Of a stretch of DNA of 64,000 nt, positions 17,597-27,834 are shown one piece after another. The first letter of the stretch is position 1; every line of letters begins with the position of its first letter. Made by a program: the position numbers and the translations under genes. The notes under the pieces were generated by a model. It was given only the letters and a program-made list of their open reading frames with translations. It was not told the DNA's origin and searched no databases. The stretch is from Streptomyces sp. NBC_00162 (GTDB lineage Bacteria; Actinomycetota; Actinomycetes; Streptomycetales; Streptomycetaceae): NCBI RefSeq assembly GCF_024611995.1, contig NZ_CP102509.1, positions 8,184,001 through 8,248,000 on the forward strand, read 5' to 3'.

Positions 17597-19533
17597 ATGG
17601 CCACCCCTGCCCGCTCCTCGCGCCTGCGCGCGTGGATGCTGGAAGGCTTGACCGCCCAGACGAGTTCGCCCGCCGCCAAGGAGGCGGCGACCCAGCCCCA
17701 TGGCCGGCCGTGGTGGCGGGTCATGTGCCTGACGGGTCTCGACTACTTCTCCACCCTCGGCTACCAGCCCGGCATCGCGTTCCTGGCAGCCGGTCTGCTG
17801 TCGCCGCTGGCGACCATCGTGCTCGTCCTGCTGACCCTCTTCGGCGCCCTCCCGGTCTACCGGAGGGTGGCCGAGGAGAGCCCGCACGGCGAGGGCTCCA
17901 TCGCCATGCTGGAGCGGCTGCTCACGTTCTGGAAGGGGAAGCTGTTCGTCCTGACCCTGCTCGGGTTCGCGGCGACCGACTTCCTCATCACCATCACCCT
18001 CTCCGCCGCGGACGCGACCGCGCACCTGGTGGAGAACCCGCACCTCACCAGCACCCTGCACGGCCACGAGGTGCTGATCACCCTGATCATGATCGCGCTG
18101 CTCGGGGCGGTCTTCCTCAAGGGGTTCAGTGAGGCCATCGGCGTGGCCGTGGTTCTGGTGGCCATCTATCTAGGCCTGAACGTGGTCGTAGTGGCGGTCG
18201 GGCTGTGGAACGTGTTCACAGAACCGCAGGTCATCACCGACTGGACGACCGCGCTGACCGCCGAGCACGGCAACGTTTTCATGATGATCGCCATCGCCCT
18301 CGTCGTGTTCCCGAAGCTCGCGCTCGGCCTCTCCGGGTTCGAAACGGGCGTGGCGGTCATGCCGCACGTCAAGGGCGACACCGACGACACCGACGCGAAG
18401 CCCGCAGGCCGGATCCGCGGTGCGAAGAAGCTGCTGACCACGGCCGCCGTGATCATGAGCATCTTCCTGATCTGCTCCAGCCTCATCACCACCCTGCTGA
18501 TCCCGGCCGACCAGTTCCAGCCAGGCGGCGAGGCCAACGGCCGCGCGCTGGCGTACCTCGCACACGAGTACCTGGGCTCGGCCTTCGGCACGGTCTACGA
18601 CATCTCTACGATCCTGATCCTGTGGTTCGCCGGTTCCTCCGCGATGGCGGGTCTGCTGAACCTGATGCCGCGCTACCTGCCCCGGTACGGCATGGCCCCG
18701 CACTGGGCCCGCGCCCTGCGTCCGATGGTCATCGTGTTCACCCTCGTCGCGTTCCTGGTGACGTGGATCTTCAATGCCGACGTGGATGCGCAGGGCGGCG
18801 CGTACGCCACCGGTGTCCTCGTCCTGATCACTTCGGCGGCGGTCGCCGTGACCATCGCGGCGCGCCGGGCGGGGAGCGCGGCTGGACCATCGGCTTCGGC
18901 ATCATCTCGGCCGTCTTCATCTACACCACGGCCGTCAACATCGTGGAGCGGCCGGACGGCGTGAAGATCGGCGCCTGCTTCATCGCCGGCATCATGGCGC
19001 TCTCCCTCCTCTCCCGCCTCGCCCGGGTCTTCGAGCTGCGCGTCACGCACGTGGAGTTCGACGACATGGCGCAGCGGTTCATCCGTGACACCTCCAACCG
19101 CACGATCCGCTTCATCGCCAACGAGCCCGACAACCGGGACCTCGACGAGTACCGGCAGAAGAAGGCGCAGATCCGCGCGGACAACGACATCCCGTCCGAG
19201 GACGACGTCATGTTCGTCGAGGTCACCGTCCTGGACGCGTCCGAGTTCGAATCCGGCATGCGGGTACGCGGCGAAGTGCTGCACGACCGCTACCGCGTCC
19301 TGACCCTGGAGAGCTCCAGCATCCCCAACGCCCTGGCCGCCCTCCTGCTGCACGTACGCGACGAGACCGGCCAACGCCCCCACATCTACTTCGAGTGGAC
19401 GGAGGGGAACCCGATGGCCAACTTCCTCCGGTTCTTCCTCTTCGGCCAGGGCGAGGTCGCCCCCGTCACCCGCGAGGTCATCCGCGAGGCCGAACCCGAC
19501 CGCACCCGCCGCCCCCACATCCACGCCGGCTGA
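17597..19533 (+). CDS. APC-superfamily permease (frameshifted at 18871-18874)
   Basis: ATG 17597 follows ACAGGAGCTCCCC. About twelve membrane segments run from [20 protein letters not shown], a motif at the same place as the KimA first helix. The first frame degenerates after [10 protein letters not shown]; one additional G in the four-G run at 18871-18874 restores [20 protein letters not shown]. The protein then ends in a soluble domain ([60 protein letters not shown]). Restored length ~645 residues. It is annotated in many actinobacteria only as an amino-acid transporter; position next to kdpB and the shared upstream repeats suggest ion transport. A hairpin terminator follows at 19559. Confidence 0.75.
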
Positions 19534-19558
19534 CCCATTCGCATCAAGACGCCGAGGG

Positions 19559-19602
19559 GAATCCCGCTGGACCCTCGCCGTGGCTGGGGTGCAGCGGGAT
19601 TC
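19559..19602 (+). terminator. Hairpin after the second permease
   Basis: GAATCCCGCTG (19559-19569) pairs perfectly with CAGCGGGATTC (19592-19602), an 11-bp stem with a 22-nt loop, 26 bp after the permease stop codon. Confidence 0.65.
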
Positions 19603-19857
19603 TCACCACTGTGACCGCTCGCTCGCGCCCCGAGCGCGGAATCCGCCGTACCGTACTCGCCCTCGGAGCGGCTCCTGAATCACCGCCCCCTTGAGCAGGA
19701 TCTCGGCCCGCAACATCGTGTCGATCAACGGCACGACCGGAGGTCTCACCCGACTCCTCGAACGGGTGAGGCTGCCGCTTTTCGACACGATCCATGGCGT
19801 TTGCACTCGACACTTGGCTTGTCGGGCGGCCTGGTGCGCACGTGGGTGGAGAGTGTC

Positions 19858-22189
19858 ATGGCAAACGGTAGTGTCCTGCTGGCCTTGCGCGAGGACCCTT
19901 TGGGCCGGGGCGTCGGCGGTGACCAGCTGCGGCGGATCGGCAAGGAGTTGGAGAACCGCGGGCTGGAGGTGAGGTGGGCGCGGACGGTCGAGGGGGCCTG
20001 TGCCGCCCTGCGTACCGAGGCAGGCTTGACGGCCGCGGTCGTCGCCTGGGACCTGCCGTCCGAGACCGGCGAAGACGCCGACGGCGGGGGAGGGGCAGTC
20101 CTGCGGCAGATCATCCGCCGGTTCACGGCTCTGCCCGTCTTCGTCGTCATGAGCGAGGAGTCGGACCACGGCTTGGACCGCCTGCCCCTATGGGTGGCCG
20201 AGACCGCCGTCGGTTACATCTGGCCCCTGGAGGACACGCCGTCCTTCATCGCCGGCCGTGTCTTCAATGCGGCACGCGCCTATGGCGACTCCATCCTGCC
20301 GCCGTTCTTCAAAGCGCTGCGACGGTTCGACGACGCCCACGAATACTCATGGCACACCCCGGCGCACTCCGGCGGGGTGGCGTTCTTGAAGTCGCCCGTC
20401 GGCCGAGCGTTCTTCGACTACTACGGTGAGCGGCTCTTCCGCACCGACCTGTCGATCTCGGTGGAGGAACTGGGTTCCCTCTTCGAGCACAGCGGTCCCA
20501 TCGGGGACGCCGAGCGCAACGCCGCACGCGTCTTCGGCGCGGACCGGAGGTACTTCGTGCTGCATGGTGACTCCACGGCCGACCGCATGGTTGGGCACTA
20601 CTGCGTCACCGCCGACGAGATCGCCCTGGTGGACCGCAACTGCCACAAGTCGGTGCTGCACGGCCTGGTGATCTCCGGTGCCCGACCGGTCTACCTCGTC
20701 CCGACCCGCAACGGATACGGCCTGGCGGGCCCTCTCCCCGCCAGTGAGACCCTGCCCGCGGCGGTGGCCGCCAGGATCGCCGCCCACCCGCTGACGCCAG
20801 GGGCGGTCTCCCCCAGGCTGAGTACGCGGTGATCACCAACTCGACCTATGACGGTCTGTGCTACGACACCGTGCAGACCGCGCGTGCCCTGGCCCCGAGT
20901 ACTCCCCGTCTGCACTTCGACGAAGCTTGGTTCGCCTACGCCCGCTTCCACCCCCTCTACGCCGGCCGCTACGGCATGGCCGTGGGACCGGACACCTTCG
21001 CGAGCGAGGAACGTCCCACCGTTTTCGCTACCCAGTCCACGCACAAGCTGCTGGCCGCCTTGTCGCAGAGTGCCATGGTGCACGTGAAGTCCTCACCTCG
21101 GGCGCCGGTCGAACACCACCGGTTCAACGAGGCGTTCATGATGCACGGCACTACCTCGGCCCTGTATCCGGTGATCGCCTCGCTGGATGTGGCCGCGGCG
21201 ATGATGGACGGGCCACAGGGCGAGTGGCTGGTCAACGAGGCGGTCACCGAAGCGATTCGGTTCCGGCAGGCCGTCGTGCGCACCGGACGCCGGATCGCGG
21301 ACGCCGGCGACCGGTTGCCGTGGTTCTTCGGCGTTTGGCAGCCCGACAGCGTCACCGACCCGGCCGACGGGACCACTGTCCCCTTCGCCGACGCTTCCCC
21401 GGCGCTGCTGGCCGCCGACCCCCGCTGCTGGGAGCTCGACCCCGACGCGGACTGGCACGGCTTCCCGGGACTGAGCCGCGGACAGTGCCTGCTGGACCCC
21501 ATCAAAGTGACGCTGACCTGCCCCGGTGTCAACGCGCGCAGCGAGACGGACACCTGGGGCATCCCCGCCCGCATCCTCACCGCCTACCTCGCAGGCCGTG
21601 GCATCGTCGTGGAGAAGACCGACACCTACACCACACTCATCCTGTTCTCCATGGGCATCACCAAGGGCAAATGGGGCACCCTGATGGACGCTCTCATGGA
21701 CTTCAAAGCCCTCCACGACGCCGACACCCCATTGCGGCAGGTACTGCCCCACCTGGTCGAGCGCCACCCGCAGCGCTACAGCCGCACGACCCTGCGCGGC
21801 CTGTGTCAAGAGATGCACGAACACCTCACCCGAGCCGAACTGATCGACGCCCTGGACACCGCCTTCCAGCAACTGCCCGAACCCGTCGTCCCACCCCAGA
21901 CCTGCTACCAGCAGCTGATCCGGGGCGGCACCGAACGCCTCCCCTCGCCCAAGCCTCGGGCAGGGTGGCCGCAGCCATGGTCACCGTAACTCCGCCCGGG
22001 ATCCCCGTCCTGATGCCTGGAGAAGCACTCGGCGCCCCCGACGGCCCGGTCCTGCGCTACCTCGGAGCACTGGAGGCATTCGACCGCGCCTTCCCCGGCT
22101 TCCACAGCGAAGCACACGGCGTCACCATCGACCCCGACACCGGCGACTACCTCATCGAATGCGTACGCCAGGACACCCAAGCCCCGTAA
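19858..22189 (+). CDS. Orn/Lys/Arg decarboxylase, PLP fold type I (two frameshifts)
   Basis: ATG 19858 with GGAG nine nt upstream. The N-terminal wing domain resembles a response-regulator fold (MANGSVLLALREDPLG onward). The PLP-dependent core follows: HEYSWHTPAHSGGVAF, RRYFVLHGDSTADRMV, DRNCHKSVLHGLVISGARPV, then FDEAWFAYARFHPLYAGRYG and TQSTHKLLAALSQSAMV, where the Lys should bind PLP. The C-terminal domain ends PGIPVLMPGEALG and YLIECVRQDTQAP. The frame breaks in the five-C run 20810-20814 and the four-C run 21941-21944; one added C at each gives a continuous ~778-residue protein, normal for this family. Substrate (lysine, ornithine or arginine) cannot be decided. A terminator-like hairpin follows. 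Confidence 0.85.
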
Positions 22190-22231
22190 GCCTCCGCGCC
22201 CAGGCGTACGGGAGACCGTGCAGCTCGACAA

Positions 22232-22255
22232 GGCCCGCGGAGACGTTCGCGGGCC
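22232..22255 (+). terminator. Hairpin after the decarboxylase
   Basis: GGCCCGCG (22232-22239) pairs with CGCGGGCC (22248-22255) across an 8-nt loop, 43 bp after the decarboxylase stop. Confidence 0.55.
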
Positions 22256-22400
22256 ATGGCGTCCATGGCGCTGGCCGGCCTCGAGAACCCGGCCCTCAGG
22301 CCTTTTCAGAGAGTGCGCCCGGACCCTGGTTCTGGTCCTCGAGCGGCAGACTCCACCGCACCCTTTACGCGGGCACAGTCCCCGGGTTTCCCTGAGAAGC

Positions 22401-22745
22401 ATGACGGGGTGGGGTGGCGGCACCGGCATTGTGGTAGCGGCGGCGCTGGGGGTGGCGGTGTTCCTCTTCGGGCTGGGCAGCGATTCGTTCGCCTCTCATC
22501 TGGCCGGGCTGGCCGCCCTCATCGGGGTCTTCCTGGTCTCCGGCCACGTGGAGCATGCTGTCCTCGAAGAGCGCGGGGTGGAGATCAGCTGCGTCGTACG
22601 GGAGGTCGACAGGCGCGACCCCAGGGGCAAGGTCTCGCCGCAGTCGGCGCGATCCCTCGATCCGGGCGGCATGCGGATGTGGGCGCTGATCGCGCTGTGC
22701 GCTTCGCTGTTGCTGGGTGTGGGCGCTGCCATCGACGACTGGTAG
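22401..22745 (+). CDS. Small two-helix membrane protein
   Basis: 114 residues from ATG 22401. Two adjacent N-terminal hydrophobic segments ([40 protein letters not shown]) are followed by a ~45-residue polar loop with [20 protein letters not shown], and a C-terminal helix ([19 protein letters not shown]). The ribosome binding site is weak. I do not recognise the family. It reads into the upstream side of the phosphatase gene with ~70 bp between, so co-transcription is possible. Confidence 0.5.
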   Translation: MTGWGGGTGIVVAAALGVAVFLFGLGSDSFASHLAGLAALIGVFLVSGHVEHAVLEERGVEISCVVREVDRRDPRGKVSPQSARSLDPGGMRMWALIALCASLLLGVGAAIDDW

Positions 22746-22812
22746 ACCGTGTGCGGGTGACCCATATGATGCGCATCACTCTCCGGGTGCCTCGGGTCGG
22801 GCATGCGCGATC

Positions 22813-23526
22813 ATGACCGGAATGGACGCTCGTTTCCTTGGTATCGCCGATCTGACCGAAGCCCCGTCTGTGGCAGTAGTAGTCGACGTCATGCGTGCTT
22901 TCACCGTGGCCGCGTGGGCCTTTGCCCAGGGGGCGGAAAAGATCGTTCTTGCTGAGTCGCTGGACGAAGCCCTGGCGCTCAAGGCTCGCCACCCGGATTG
23001 GGTGGCGCTCAAAGACGGTCCGCCCGCGCCCGGGTTCGACACCGTCAACTCGCCGGGCCTGCTGCGGTCTTTTGACCTTGGCGGACGCACCGTTGTACAG
23101 AAGACCACGGCAGGGACAGTCGGCGCCCTTGCGGTCAAGGAGGCGCCGCTGGTGCTGTGCGCAGGCTTCGTGGTGGCGGAGGCAACGGCTCGGCTCTTGC
23201 GGACGCGCAAGAGTGACAGTGTCACGTTCGTGGTCACTGGCGAGGATGGGCAGGCCGATGAAGATCTGGCGTGTGCTCAATACATCGCTCGGAGGGTCAC
23301 CGAGGCTGGGGCGGATGCTGCCGAGTTCGTCCGCCGCGCTGCCGAGTCGCGCGCGGCCGCCGAACTGGCGGAGGGAGTACGTCAAGGTGTCCATCCTGAT
23401 GACGTTGCGCTCTGTCTTGAGGTCGACCGGTTTCCCTTTGCCATGGTGGCGACCTTGGAAGGCTCGCTCATGGTCCTGCGTCCACGCCCGATGCCTTTTC
23501 TGACTGACGAGGACCAGGTCTGGTGA
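22813..23526 (+). CDS. 2-phosphosulfolactate phosphatase (ComB) family protein
   Basis: About 237 residues. The family pattern is visible throughout: an Asp-containing strand [20 protein letters not shown] near the start, [38 protein letters not shown] with the conserved [21 protein letters not shown], and [20 protein letters not shown]. ComB hydrolyses 2-phosphosulfolactate in coenzyme M synthesis, but homologues are widespread in bacteria lacking that pathway, where the substrate is unknown. ATG 22813 or 22822 are both possible; neither has a strong ribosome binding site. Codon use appears slightly less G/C-biased than in the neighbours. It converges on the LysR gene. Confidence 0.78.
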   Translation: MTGMDARFLGIADLTEAPSVAVVVDVMRAFTVAAWAFAQGAEKIVLAESLDEALALKARHPDWVALKDGPPAPGFDTVNSPGLLRSFDLGGRTVVQKTTAGTVGALAVKEAPLVLCAGFVVAEATARLLRTRKSDSVTFVVTGEDGQADEDLACAQYIARRVTEAGADAAEFVRRAAESRAAAELAEGVRQGVHPDDVALCLEVDRFPFAMVATLEGSLMVLRPRPMPFLTDEDQVW

Positions 23527-24513
23527 GGTCTACTGTGCGACATCCCTCGGGGTCCGGGAGACGGGCCGCGCCCGGGTGGCGTCGGCGCCAGTCCGCGTAG
23601 ACCGGGCTGGCGGCACATGTGTCCAGGTAACCGGCCGCCACCCTGCGCAGGATGTCGTCGCCGTGGGAGGCCAGCGGGCCGTCACGGTGCCAGGCCACGA
23701 CGTGGCGGTACCAGAGGGGTTTCCCGCGAGGGGTCGTACGGTGACGCCGGGGGTTTCCGAGAACGTGGCCTGGCAGAGGCTGACGGCCAGGCCCGCACGG
23801 ACCAGTTCGATCAGCTGGCGGCCCTCGGCCTCGTGCGGGGCGGAGGGGCGGCGGCCGGTCAGTGCGCACACGGAGGACCAGTACTCGCGGGTGCGGTCGC
23901 CGTCGGGCCGGGGCATCGCCCAGTCGTGATCGGCGAGTTCCGTCAGGGACACGGCCTCCTGGCCGACCAGCGGGTGGGTCGCGGGCAGCAGGGCGAAGAC
24001 AGGTTCGGTGACCAGCGGGGTGAGGACCACCCCGTCGCGCGGCGCCAGGACCTGCTCGGGGTGGTCGCCAAGGACCGCCGCCTCCAGGCGGCCGGCCGCG
24101 AGGTCGTCCAGGAGTGTGACAGGGGAGTAGTGGCACCGTGACGTCACCTCGGCCTCGGGTAGCAACTCCCGTACGGCCAGGATGAGATGGCCGAGCAGAG
24201 GCGCGCCGACCGATCCGACGCGGACGCGGTTCGGTGACGCCAAGTGGCGGGCCGCACGGGCGGTGTCGGCGAGGAGCGCGTCGATGCCCGGCAGGACGGC
24301 GTGGGCCCGGGCCAGCACCAGCTCACCGAAGGCCGTGGGTGTGGCTCCAGCCCGCTGCCGGTCGAAGAGGGCACCACCCAGCATCGATTCGATGCGGCGC
24401 AACTGCGTGCTGAGGCCCGGCTGGGTCATGGACAGCGCGGCGGCGGCCCGGGTGAGGCTGCCGGCCTCGGCGATCGCGCACACCACCCGCAGGTGCCGTA
24501 CCTCCAGTTCCAT
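23468..24513 (-). CDS. LysR family regulator (frameshifted near 23716-23725)
   Basis: Start at ATG 24513 ([20 protein letters not shown]); another ATG lies at 24522 and no ribosome binding site is clear. The winged HTH is textbook: [20 protein letters not shown]. The effector domain contains [16 protein letters not shown] and [17 protein letters not shown]. After VRPLAGN/K the frame breaks; one added base in the AAA/GGG stretch gives [20 protein letters not shown] and [18 protein letters not shown], a normal LysR end. The restored frame stops at 23468, overlapping the convergent phosphatase by 59 bp; the unrestored frame stops at 23530. It is divergent from the first metallopeptidase, with a short dyad between them, so that gene is a plausible target. 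Confidence 0.8.
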
Positions 24514-24570
24514 GCCGCGCATGTTATGGAGCGGCGACAGCTTTCGGACAGGAGCGGGAACCCGTCAGGC

Positions 24571-24586
24571 TTATGTGAAATGTCAC
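24571..24586. promoter_or_regulatory. TGTGA-N4-TCACA box before first metallopeptidase
   Basis: TTATGTGAAATGTCAC at 24571-24586 contains the dyad TGTGA-AATG-TCACA, 29 bp before the metallopeptidase ATG and between it and the divergent LysR gene. Fifteen of its 16 bases recur at 27689-27704 in the other peptide-gene promoter. Confidence 0.5.
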
Positions 24587-24614
24587 ACACCATTCATGTG
24601 GAGGTTGCGAGTCC

Positions 24615-25805
24615 ATGAGACCCATCCATCGGCTGAGAACATCGCGCGGGGTGCTGTTGCCCGCCCTTGCCGCCGCACTGCTGCTCCTCCTGCTGGGATC
24701 GCCGCCCGCCAGCGCCGCTGACAGCCCGTCGGCCTGTGCCCTGCGCGGCACCACGGGCTGGACGGACGAGGGGCACGACACGGACTATTCGGTGTTCCAG
24801 CGCCCCGTCGGGACGGTCAGGGTCGGCATGATCTTCGTGGACTTCCCGGACGCGCGGGCCACCGAGGCCCCGAGCGAGGACTCGGCGCAGATCACGCCCG
24901 GGGCGGACTGGCTGTGGTACGCCTCGTACGGCAGGACCTGGCTCTCGATCGACCAGCAGCAGCGGTGGGTTCGCATGCCTCGCGCCTCCACCGACTACGG
25001 CTTCGCGCGCGGCCTGACCCACGAGACGCACGAGGCGTACATCAAGGACGCGGTGGCGGCCGCCGATCCGTACGTGGATTTCTCCGGCTACGACATGGTG
25101 TACGTCGTGCCGACGCGCAACGCGGCGGCGATCTCCTTCACACCGACCTATGTGTACGCGCCGGGCACGGCTGGTGTGGTGGCCGACGGCCGCCGGGTCA
25201 AGTGGGCGGTGACCTTCGGTCAGGACATGTGGCACTGGGGTGCCAAGCTCGTCGCCCACGAGACCGCGCACACCTTCGGGCTGCCCGACCTGTACGCCTT
25301 CGAGGCGGGCAGCGACGCCCACCGCTTCATCGGCGGCTGGGACGTGATGGGCCTGATCGGCGGCCGGGGGTCACAGTTCTTCGCCTGGCACTCCTGGAAG
25401 GCCGGCTGGACAGGGGACGGTCAGGTCGTGTGCCGGGCCACGAAGGGCAGCGACACCGTGCACCTCACGGCGGTCGAGTACGGCAGCGGTACCAAGATGG
25501 CGGTGATCCGCACCGGCCCCACGACTGCATACGTTGTCGAGTCCAGGCGCGGTGTCCAGGCGGACGCGGGTTCCTGCTCGACCGGCGCCCTGATCTACCG
25601 GGTCGACGCCTCCGTGCGGACCGGCTACGGGCCGGTCAGGGTCATGGACGCCAAGCCGTCCGCCGCACCCGCCGGCGGCTGCCGCCCGCTGGACGACGCC
25701 CCGTTCTGGGCCGGCGAGTCGTTCACCGATGCGGCGGCCGGGGTCCGGATCGACGTGCTTGCTGCTGACGGCTACGGCGAGACCGTACGCATCACCAAGT
25801 CGTAG
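24615..25805 (+). CDS. Secreted M6-like metallopeptidase (copy 1)
   Basis: 396 residues, start ATG 24615 after GGAGG. The signal peptide is RLRTSRGVLLPALAAALLLL then GSPPASAA, with cleavage likely after ASA. The mature protein has GWTDEGHDTDYSVF, VGMIFVDFPDARATE, and the zinc-binding HETAHTFGLPDLY at residues 215-227 (HExxH with a downstream G..D typical of the M6/immune-inhibitor-A fold). After that come GGWDVMGLIGG and a C-terminal beta domain with paired Cys. It is closely related along its whole length to the protein at 29184, so one copy arose by duplication. It probably degrades extracellular protein, feeding the peptide-binding lipoprotein and aminopeptidase between the two copies. Confidence 0.85.
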   Translation: MRPIHRLRTSRGVLLPALAAALLLLLLGSPPASAADSPSACALRGTTGWTDEGHDTDYSVFQRPVGTVRVGMIFVDFPDARATEAPSEDSAQITPGADWLWYASYGRTWLSIDQQQRWVRMPRASTDYGFARGLTHETHEAYIKDAVAAADPYVDFSGYDMVYVVPTRNAAAISFTPTYVYAPGTAGVVADGRRVKWAVTFGQDMWHWGAKLVAHETAHTFGLPDLYAFEAGSDAHRFIGGWDVMGLIGGRGSQFFAWHSWKAGWTGDGQVVCRATKGSDTVHLTAVEYGSGTKMAVIRTGPTTAYVVESRRGVQADAGSCSTGALIYRVDASVRTGYGPVRVMDAKPSAAPAGGCRPLDDAPFWAGESFTDAAAGVRIDVLAADGYGETVRITKS

Positions 25806-25872
25806 GAGCGGCATGGGTGCGGCAGTGTCCTCGGCTCCACACGAAGGAGCCGGGGGCGCTGCGCGGGTGGGG

Positions 25873-27627
25873 TCAGTTGCCGCTCTTCGCCGGGTCCTTG
25901 AGCCCGATCGTGGCGTAGTCGAGCTGGCCGCCGAAGGACGTGTGGCCGAAGGCGCCGGCGATGTTGGTGCCGAGCAGCAGCGGCATGCGTTCGACGACGG
26001 TGGGCGCCGTCGGAGCCTTGGCGAGGATCTCCCCGTCCAGCTGCCGCCACGCCGTATTGGCCTGCGCGGTGTCGGTCATGTCGGCGATCTCGTCCATCCG
26101 CTTCATCGTCGCCTCGTCGTGGAAGAGCGAGTGATTGCCGGAGTTCCCCTTCTCCTTGATGTAGCGGCCGTCGAAGAGGAAGGGCAGGAAGGTGGAGCCG
26201 GAGGGATAGTCGGGGCACCAGCCGGTGTAGACGAGGTCGGTGCGGTTCTTGGTGTCGCCGATGGTGTCGTAGAAGGCCGACGGGTCGACGGCGTCGATGG
26301 TGACCTTGATCCCTGCCCGGCCCAGGGAGTGCTGTATCGCCTCGGCGACTCCCTTGTCGCCGTTGGAGACGGTGATACGGGTGGTGATCCCGTCCGGATT
26401 GCCGGCCTCTTTCAGGAGCTGCTTCGCCCTCTCCACGTCACCGGTGGCCGGGATCCCCAGCGTGTCGGGCTGCTTGCCGCCATAGAGCGAGCCGGGCATG
26501 AGTGCGGTGGCGGGGTCGTTGAGGGCCGGGCCGCCGGAGGCGGTCAGCAGCGCCTCGCGGTCCAGGGCGTACTGCACGGCCTGCCGGACCTTGGCGTTGT
26601 CGAAAGGGGCCCGGCCGGTGTGCATCTGCACCATCTCGGTGCAGTTGGTGGACTCGGCCAGCAGTCGCGCCCTGACGTCGGCGTTGGTGAGTACCTTGGG
26701 GGTGCTCTCCGGGCGCAGTTTGCCCCAGGAGACGGCAGAGGCGTCCACGCCCTCCGAGGCGATGAGCCGATCGTCGACCTGGTTGGCCCTCAGCCCCATC
26801 ACCACGACCAGCCGGTCCGGGTACGCCTTGCGCACGGTGTCCGTCGCCGGGTCCCAGTGGGGGTTGCGGACCAGGACCAGCCGCTTGTCCCGGTCGTACG
26901 ACTCGATCTTGTAGGGGCCCGAGGAGAACGGGCGGTTGTCGTACTGGGGGCCCTTGTCCTGGGCCCTGGGCACCGGGGCGAAGGTGGGCAGGACGGTGGC
27001 ATTGGGGAACTCCGCGAAGGGCTTGCGGAGTTCGAAGACGATCGTGTGGTCGTCGGGGGTCTTGACCGAGTCGAGGTGCTGCCCCTGGGCGGGGCCCCGG
27101 TAGCCTTCGGCGCCGGCCAGGTAGCGGGCGGCGTAGTCCGGGCCGCCGGGCAGGTCGGGGGAGAAGGACCGCTCCACGTTGTACTTGACGTCCTGGGCGG
27201 TGATCGGGGAGCCGTCCTCGTACGTGAGGCCGTTCTTGAGCTTGAACGTCCAGGTCTTGGCGCCGTTGGAGGAGACACCGAGGTCCTCGGCAAGGTCGGG
27301 GACCAGCTCTCCGCCCTTCGCGCCCGGTTCCGCATCGTACGTCACCAGGGTGCGGTAGAGCAGCCGGGTGCCGAAGTCCATGTCTCCGATCACCCAGTTG
27401 CGGGCCGGGTCGAGGTGGGTGAAGTCCTGGTTGGACAGGACGGTCAGTGTGCCGCCCTTCTGCGGAGTGCCGCCGACTACGGCCCCCGCGTTGGCGAGTG
27501 CGGGGTTCTTCGAGCCTCTGTCCTGCTGGCTGCCGCCGGAGTGGCTGCCGTTGGAACAGCCGGCCATGCCGAGTGCGACGGTCGCCGCCAGAGCGGTGGC
27601 GACGGCGTGGAGAGTGCGCTTGTTCAT
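25873..27627 (-). CDS. ABC transporter peptide-binding lipoprotein (SBP family 5)
   Basis: 584 residues, start ATG 27627. The lipoprotein signal ends at the lipobox LGMAGC (Cys 24). Family-5 landmarks follow: GGTLTVLSNQDFTHLDPARN, LVPDLAEDLGVSSNGAKTWT, FKLKNGLTYEDGSPITAQDV, FSSGPYKIESYDRDKRLVLV and PHWDPATDTVRKAYPDRLVV, then NAKVRQAVQYALDREALL. It should bind oligopeptides outside the membrane for an Opp/Dpp-type importer, but no permease or ATPase genes are adjacent. It shares a divergent promoter region with the S33 peptidase, including a 7-bp palindrome (27653-27668) and the TGTGA-type box. Confidence 0.9.
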   Translation of the reverse strand: MNKRTLHAVATALAATVALGMAGCSNGSHSGGSQQDRGSKNPALANAGAVVGGTPQKGGTLTVLSNQDFTHLDPARNWVIGDMDFGTRLLYRTLVTYDAEPGAKGGELVPDLAEDLGVSSNGAKTWTFKLKNGLTYEDGSPITAQDVKYNVERSFSPDLPGGPDYAARYLAGAEGYRGPAQGQHLDSVKTPDDHTIVFELRKPFAEFPNATVLPTFAPVPRAQDKGPQYDNRPFSSGPYKIESYDRDKRLVLVRNPHWDPATDTVRKAYPDRLVVVMGLRANQVDDRLIASEGVDASAVSWGKLRPESTPKVLTNADVRARLLAESTNCTEMVQMHTGRAPFDNAKVRQAVQYALDREALLTASGGPALNDPATALMPGSLYGGKQPDTLGIPATGDVERAKQLLKEAGNPDGITTRITVSNGDKGVAEAIQHSLGRAGIKVTIDAVDPSAFYDTIGDTKNRTDLVYTGWCPDYPSGSTFLPFLFDGRYIKEKGNSGNHSLFHDEATMKRMDEIADMTDTAQANTAWRQLDGEILAKAPTAPTVVERMPLLLGTNIAGAFGHTSFGGQLDYATIGLKDPAKSGN

Positions 27628-27652
27628 CAGTGGTCACTCCGTGAACGTCGGG

Positions 27653-27668
27653 CAGCCTCAGGAGGCTG
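27653..27668. promoter_or_regulatory. Palindrome upstream of the peptide-binding lipoprotein
   Basis: CAGCCTC-AG-GAGGCTG is a 7-bp perfect inverted repeat with a 2-nt centre, 26-41 bp upstream of the lipoprotein start on the minus strand. It overlaps the expected leader and could be an operator. Confidence 0.4.
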
Positions 27669-27688
27669 GAATGTGACCGATAACATAG

Positions 27689-27704
27689 TTATGTGAAATG
27701 GCAC
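27689..27704. promoter_or_regulatory. Second copy of the TTATGTGAAATG box
   Basis: TTATGTGAAATGGCAC differs from the box at 24571 by one base. It lies in the divergent region between the peptide-binding lipoprotein and the S33 peptidase; a related ATGTCACAC occurs at 27791-27799 just before the peptidase. This suggests one regulator serves both promoters. Confidence 0.5.
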
Positions 27705-27834
27705 TCCACAATTGTTGCGCCTCCATAGCGTGGAGTTATGGGTAAGTGAGGGCTCCACGGCCACGGTTGGCCGCGCCAGGCTGTCGCGTGATGTCACACG
27801 TCACCGTGCGGCCATGTGGCCGCGAAAGGGACCC

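Noticed and set aside
19691..19857. TOBE-like short protein (ISARNIVSI)
   Set aside because: Match is only a few residues and the frame quickly degenerates; no start signal.
20829..21989. Stand-alone second decarboxylase gene
   Set aside because: It lacks the N-terminal wing and half of the PLP domain, which are exactly what the preceding frame supplies.
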